Assembly (NCBI GenBank): GCA_035578905.1
Contig: JAQJVL010000617.1
Location: 313,501-377,500 of the forward strand
Direction of reading: 5' to 3'
Origin: Stictocephala bisonia
Lineage: Eukaryota > Arthropoda > Insecta > Hemiptera > Membracidae
DNA: 64,000 nucleotides
Part shown: piece after piece, positions 61,001-64,000 of the stretch
Numbering within the stretch: the first letter of the stretch is position 1
Layout of the letters: each line of letters starts with the position of its first letter
Made by a program: the position numbers and the translations under genes
Notes under the pieces: generated by a model
What the model saw: the letters and a program-made list of their open reading frames with translations, nothing else
Database searches by the model: none
What the model was told of the DNA's origin: nothing

Positions 61001-63626
61001 CTTTTTGTCTTGAAAAACTGTGTTTGATCTTACATCTCAGTTGAATATATTCTTCTATTAAAGGGTCATTCTACTTTTTATAATCATAGGCTATTATTGT
61101 GTTCAAAACTTAAGTACTGTACTTAATGGTAGGCATATTATTTATGTTATGTTTTATCAAAAGAGCGTTTTAAGAAAATCTGTTTAATGCGAATTGGGTT
61201 TGGTCCCAATTATTTTGGATTACCAGCACTCCACTTTTTTTATTTTCAGTTTTTAGAGTTTTTATTTTCATTCCCTACTAAGCAACATTTTTATTTAAAT
61301 CTGACGTCATCACAGGCTATTTAGATGGGAAAAATGAGGCTCTACTGTATAACAATTGTGTTTTTATTTTTAAGGGGCTGTTAATCAAAATTGGGTTTTT
61401 TTAGAGAACAAACTAAATAAATATCGGGTCTGGCTGTTTTTAATTTTTATTAATAAGGCATTCTTTTAATGCTAAATTAATAATGTAGGATGCTAACAAC
61501 ACAATGTAGCATTAAATACTGACAACTTCTATTAGATTATAAATTGTGGATTTTATAATTCATAATTTTAAAAAGTCTGAATATTAATAACGGAAGAGTT
61601 TCAACTTAGCACTAGAGTTGCCCATACGCTAATATATATTTGGTACATACTAGGGGACACTCTAATATGAGGGATGAGTAAATGTGGAATAACGAGTGTA
61701 TTCATTGTTACTAACTAAGGTCGACTGTTCCTCAGAAAGGGCAATTTATACCATATTCCAATCCTTTTTAGATAATGTTTGAAATGATACACAGTTTTAT
61801 ATTGTTATTCAATGAAACATCTTAAATCCTTCTCATTCCTGATCCAGTGTTTGTCAGATGAACAAGGTTTTTTAACTACAGTTGTCTTTTTTTAAATTAA
61901 AGCCAATTAAAAAGTGAACAGTATCGAAATATTTAAAAACACTTCTTTAAGAAGTATTATATCAAATCTTTTATTTTTTCTAACTGGATTTTGGACTATT
62001 CCAATTGATTCCTCGTATTATGTTATCATTGTAACTTGATGTAGCTGTCATAAAATAACAACCAATCAGATGTGTGAAGCATTGCCCATACTCTTTGTGT
62101 TTATTACTTAATATTATTCTTTTTATGATAATAACATTTTGGAATAGTACTTAGTATGTAGGACATTAATGATATAAATTAATGTCTACGGAGTGAAACA
62201 CTGACTCTTAACTGCATAAAGTTGTTATAGTAAAAGATTGGTGTTTGTAAATGAAAAATAAAAACAGTGGAATTTCTAAAGTAAATGAGCTTTTGTAAAC
62301 ATCATTTGCACTGTGGAGCAGCTAAACTAGTGGTGGTGGTGGGGAATCGCCACTGAGCTTTGACACTTCCATAACCTGTGTTGCTTTTGTGCTTTCTCAT
62401 TTGGTTTTGTTAAACTGAAAAGCAAAAAGAAGCAGAAATTTGCCAAAGAATGTTTTGCATACGTGGTAAGAACGATTGTCTTGGACAGCTTTTTAATAAA
62501 AAGAGACATGCTCAATTGTAAGAGTTTCTGACCTGGATGCGATTTTCAAACTTACCCAGATCTTGAATTAGTAGATCTATGGTAAAAGAGAATGTTTTGC
62601 ATCAGTTTGGTTGGTAGCCTAAATTAAAAAAAAAATTGTCAACCAGAAAATTTATATACCTTTCTATAAAGTGTATTCTTGGTCAAAGCATCACCAATTC
62701 ATTACATTGACTTTTGACATGTATTTAACTGGCTGTATTACTTTTGGTTTTGTATTTTCCTATGGTAATGTTTACACTTTTTTCTATCTGAGCAATAAAT
62801 GTACAATTTACAATTCACTGAAGGTTCAGATATTAATGCTATGTTCTGTGCATTTTGTGTTGGTTTTTAAAAGCACAGTAGTTATTAGTTGAGTACTATA
62901 GCAAGGCCTTATTGATTACAATAACTAGCCAGACTCTTTCGTTTTGTTGTGAATTTGTAACTCAACAACTTACTCATAGATACTTTAAATCCTAAAATGA
63001 AACATGAATATAATTAATAATAATTGTACTATTGATGTGATCTGCCAGCAGCCACAGAGAAGAAGGTAACAGAGGTTGTAATCGTGTGTCGAGAAGTTAG
63101 TTCTCCATTTTGCCGGGTAAATGGAAGGGCCAGCACTTCATCAGTCCCTATCTTTATTCTCTCCAAACTCCTTTAGGATCATGTAGTAATTATTACTATA
63201 GAAGTATAAAGGTGTACATTAGTTGTATTCGTATTCTATTTATAACTGCCGGTGAAGTGTTTGCTCCGTCTGTTAAAAAGTGACCTCTGTTTCTTTTTCC
63301 TCTGTCCTGCAGGTTGAGCAATTAAATGTCATCAGTTGACTTGTGCAAAAGATTCTTTCCATATTTTGTATACACAATAAGAATTCTAGTCTGAATACTA
63401 CAGGCTTATTTATAATGAAAAAAAACAGCAACAGATCACTTCATATGGTGATACATTTCAAATCTGTGTGTGGTTATTAAGTTTTACTTAAGGATCAGTG
63501 TATATTTAGGTTCTGTAAATCTGTCACAGTATCACGCACACTATCATCCTGGAAGACCCGTTTGAGGATCCGTCCGGCCTGGTCGCTCCAGACATGTCAC
63601 CAGAAGCTACCCAGGAAAGACTTGCT
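46019..63626 (+). CDS. PPIL4: PPIL4, cyclophilin-type peptidyl-prolyl isomerase-like 4 (N-terminal 187 aa; continues past the window)
   Basis: PPIL4 is a nuclear cyclophilin with a C-terminal RRM, associated with spliceosomes. Exons are 46019-46088, 52508-52640, 55363-55467, 56824-56979 and 63530-63626; all borders are AG/GT and phases 1, 2, 2, 2, 0 agree. The product begins [20 protein letters not shown], continues [101 protein letters not shown], and matches PPIL4 rather than other cyclophilins by its MAV start, the YYNF block and the EDPFEDP linker. Against cyclophilin A the catalytic Arg55 position is Ser (FHSVQPNF) and the Trp121 position is Ser, so isomerase activity may be weak or absent. 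The family length of about 490 aa implies that the RRM exons lie beyond the window end. Confidence 0.96.
46723..46824 (+). repeat. Three-copy tandem repeat, 33-bp unit
   Basis: TTTGTTAATGGTCAAAAACA recurs at 46723, 46756 and 46789, the third copy slightly changed. It lies in PPIL4 intron 1. Confidence 0.9.
47165..47560 (-). mobile_element. LINE-like 3' tail fragment
   Basis: On the minus strand it ends GGCCTATTGTAAGATATGTA and GTCAATAAAGAGAACTTG, resembling the AATAAA-containing tails of the other LINE 3' ends in this window. No coding part is readable. Confidence 0.4.
48150..51190 (-). mobile_element. 5'-truncated LINE antisense in PPIL4 intron 1
   Basis: It carries a partial endonuclease and an almost complete reverse transcriptase region, then a 3' tail with AATAAAGCTTTTGTC. 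It differs in sequence from the LINE in SYF2 intron 3, so it is another family of the same superfamily. Confidence 0.92.
48300..51180 (-). pseudogene. LINE ORF2 remnant (endonuclease - reverse transcriptase)
   Basis: In order on the minus strand: [41 protein letters not shown], a frame change near 50700, [20 protein letters not shown], a TAA near 50048, [98 protein letters not shown], an in-frame TAA near 49070, [33 protein letters not shown]. Near 48680 an A run is one base too long and a TGA replaces Arg in QKKAIRIM. Few lesions: moderately recent. The catalytic YADD is intact. Confidence 0.9.
51557..52102. mobile_element. Tigger/pogo-like MITE, 546 bp
   Basis: The ends CAGTAACTTCGCACTATCCGG and, inverted, CAGTGGACTCGTTAATATCCGG are related, both followed by CpG-containing sequence, and TA flanks each side (51555-51556, 52103-52104). 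No coding sequence. It lies in PPIL4 intron 1, 400 bp before exon 2. Confidence 0.7.
52508..52640 (+). CDS. PPIL4: PPIL4 exon 2
   Basis: The acceptor is TTTTCAG and the donor ATGG/GTAACT, phase 1 in, 2 out. It encodes [40 protein letters not shown] and ESIYG. It includes the cyclophilin FHR...F..Q motif with Ser in place of Arg. Confidence 0.96.
52641..55362. other. PPIL4 intron 2, nothing recognised
   Basis: AT-rich intronic sequence; short chance frames only. No repeat boundary is identified. Confidence 0.5.
55363..55467 (+). CDS. PPIL4: PPIL4 exon 3
   Basis: The acceptor is TGTACAG and the donor AACAT/GTAAGG, phase 2 both sides. It reads [20 protein letters not shown] and [14 protein letters not shown]. 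It contains the cyclophilin G-x-[LV]-SM-x-N core. Confidence 0.95.
55468..56823. other. PPIL4 intron 3; holds a short tandem duplication
   Basis: AT-rich intron. Except for the duplication near 56672 no feature is supported. Confidence 0.5.
56672..56750 (+). repeat. Two-copy tandem duplication, 39-bp unit
   Basis: TAAGTAATGGATTTAATCGA at 56672 recurs at 56711 with one change; the unit is 39 bp. It lies about 70 bp upstream of PPIL4 exon 4. Confidence 0.9.
56824..56979 (+). CDS. PPIL4: PPIL4 exon 4
   Basis: The acceptor is GATTATAG and the donor ATCCG/GTAATG, phase 2 both sides. It encodes [39 protein letters not shown] and the PYKDIR end. It holds the GSQFFI and DGTH-VFG motifs of the cyclophilin fold, with Ser at the Trp121 position. 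Confidence 0.96.
56980..59600. other. PPIL4 intron 4, first part; GC-richer patch at 58100-58800
   Basis: AT-rich except for 58100-58800, which has more G and C and several short frames on both strands but no recognisable product; it may be an old transposon. A poly-T tract lies near 57402-57417. Confidence 0.4.
59624..59722 (+). CDS. Possible small exon in PPIL4 intron 4 (hypothetical)
   Basis: ACCATG starts 33 open codons ([20 protein letters not shown], then [13 protein letters not shown]) that end exactly at AAG/GTGAGT, a strong donor. The patch is GC-richer than its surroundings. No family is recognised, and no partner exon is known. It could be the first exon of a nested gene, an alternative exon, or chance. 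Confidence 0.2.
60443..61235. mobile_element. Nested Tigger-like element (second family)
   Basis: The left end CAGTTGAGTCCCGCTAATTC with TA before it, followed by GGTAATCCAAAAATCCGC, has an eroded inverted counterpart at about 61170-61235 (GGATTACCAGCACTCCAC). The interior holds a tRNA-derived SINE. Confidence 0.5.
60915..61015 (+). repeat. tRNA-derived SINE-like sequence
   Basis: TGGCCTAGTGG is a perfect RNA polymerase III A box and GGGATCGATTTCC a near-consensus B box about 45 bp later, as in tRNA-derived SINEs. The acceptor stem does not pair, so it is not annotated as a tRNA. Confidence 0.6.
61350..63529. other. PPIL4 intron 4, last part
   Basis: AT-rich intron with no recognised exon or repeat. 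A GC-richer patch near 63045-63140 was read without result. Confidence 0.45.
63530..63626 (+). CDS. PPIL4: PPIL4 exon 5
   Basis: The acceptor is CTGTCACAG and the donor CTTGCT/GTAAGC, phase 2 in, 0 out. It encodes [20 protein letters not shown] and [12 protein letters not shown], matching the PPIL4 linker between cyclophilin domain and RRM. The next exon is outside the window. Confidence 0.95.
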
Positions 63627-63859
63627 GTAAGCTCATCTGTTATGTATATTTTCAAAAATTAGTATCTTAATTTTGAGTTCTTAGTTACAGAGATTAACAT
63701 AAAATGGTGTGTATATGTTGCTTGCCATATGTAAAATTAATTGTCTCTTTATTATGCCTATAAAGATGAAATACAATGTGTCTTAAGAATAAATATCTTT
63801 GTTATTTAGCATATTAAATAGTGGTAAGAACTATAAACAAGTTAAAAAATATATTTAAA

Positions 63860-64000
63860 ATTTATTTATAATACATGTCCCATACCTACTGATAACCTCA
63901 GGTGGTATTTGGTCTTGCCAATGATCTGCTATCACTTCCTTAGATCTTCCTCTCTGACTATCCATATCTATCAGCATTTGGCCCTTCCGCCTTTTCTTGG
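63860..64000 (-). other. Open minus-strand segment at the window edge (unidentified)
   Basis: On the minus strand the segment entering from the right edge reads KKRRKGQMLIDMDSQRGRSK then EVIADHWQDQIPPEVISRYG and stops near 63855. It is GC-richer than the intron. It may be a transposon-derived coding piece or an exon ending at AG/GTATGG; the product is unknown. Confidence 0.3.

Larger units (their letters stand above)
59955..61347. mobile_element. Tigger/pogo-like element, 1.39 kb, carrying a nested relative
   Basis: The ends CAGTAGAGCCTCGTCTGACA and, inverted, CAGTAGAGCCTCATTTTTCC share 12 perfect terminal bases and TA flanks both (59953-59954; 61348-61349). No transposase was read. A second CAGT-ended sequence lies inside. 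Confidence 0.75.

Overview
This is a eukaryotic nuclear genomic window: AT-rich, with long introns, GT-AG splice junctions, AATAAA poly(A) signals and dense transposon remnants. Protein similarity and the mobile element types (Jockey/CR1-like LINEs, TTAA-flanked piggyBac-like elements, PIF/Harbinger, Tigger/pogo-like MITEs) suggest an arthropod, most likely an insect. I cannot place it further from sequence alone.

Three host genes are reconstructed from phase-consistent exons. (1) A TAB2/TAB3-like gene on + (3487-20061, 5' part outside the window): coiled coil, linker, NZF ubiquitin-binding zinc finger and two small C-terminal exons. It may have an alternative intronic ending at 9329. (2) SYF2, a pre-mRNA splicing factor, complete on - (37837 down to 25416, four exons, 229 aa). 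(3) PPIL4, a nuclear cyclophilin with an RRM, on + (46019 to beyond the window end). Five exons give 187 aa covering the whole cyclophilin domain, and the RRM part lies downstream. TAB2-like and SYF2 converge tail to tail; SYF2 and PPIL4 are head to head with about 8 kb of LINE-rich sequence between them. From memory TAB2 and PPIL4 are also near neighbours in human (6q25.1), so this may be old microsynteny. SYF2 and PPIL4 both belong to the splicing world; TAB2 acts in TAK1/NF-kB-type innate signalling.

Most of the rest is repeat. Region by region: 327-1167 piggyBac-like MITE; 4172-5153 minisatellite of about 25 x 39 bp; 6467-7276 nine 90-bp repeats; 10042-10687 piggyBac-like MITE; 12035-13237 TTA-flanked DNA element with a nested LINE tail; 14030-14760 LINE tail; 16068-17158 PIF/Harbinger element with transposase and MADF remnants; 19014-19915 piggyBac-like; 23500-25200 unassigned TE-like block; 25640-29250 LINE with esterase, endonuclease and reverse transcriptase in SYF2 intron 3; 29460-30500 foldback MITE cluster; 31691-31959 and 51557-52102 Tigger-like MITEs; 32181-33564 piggyBac-like; 34432-34553 G-rich tandem repeat; 36100-36950 LINE tail; 38344-39905 truncated LINE; 40290-43515 Jockey-like gag-pol remnant running into a DDE transposase tail; 48150-51190 LINE antisense in PPIL4 intron 1; 59955-61347 nested Tigger-like elements with a tRNA-derived SINE.

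I found no CRISPR array, bacterial operon, rRNA or convincing functional tRNA gene. The most interesting points are the TAB2-PPIL4 linkage, the two possible C-termini of the TAB2-like protein, the substituted catalytic residues of PPIL4, the family of TTAA-flanked elements, the convergent Harbinger gene remnants and the foldback MITE cluster.
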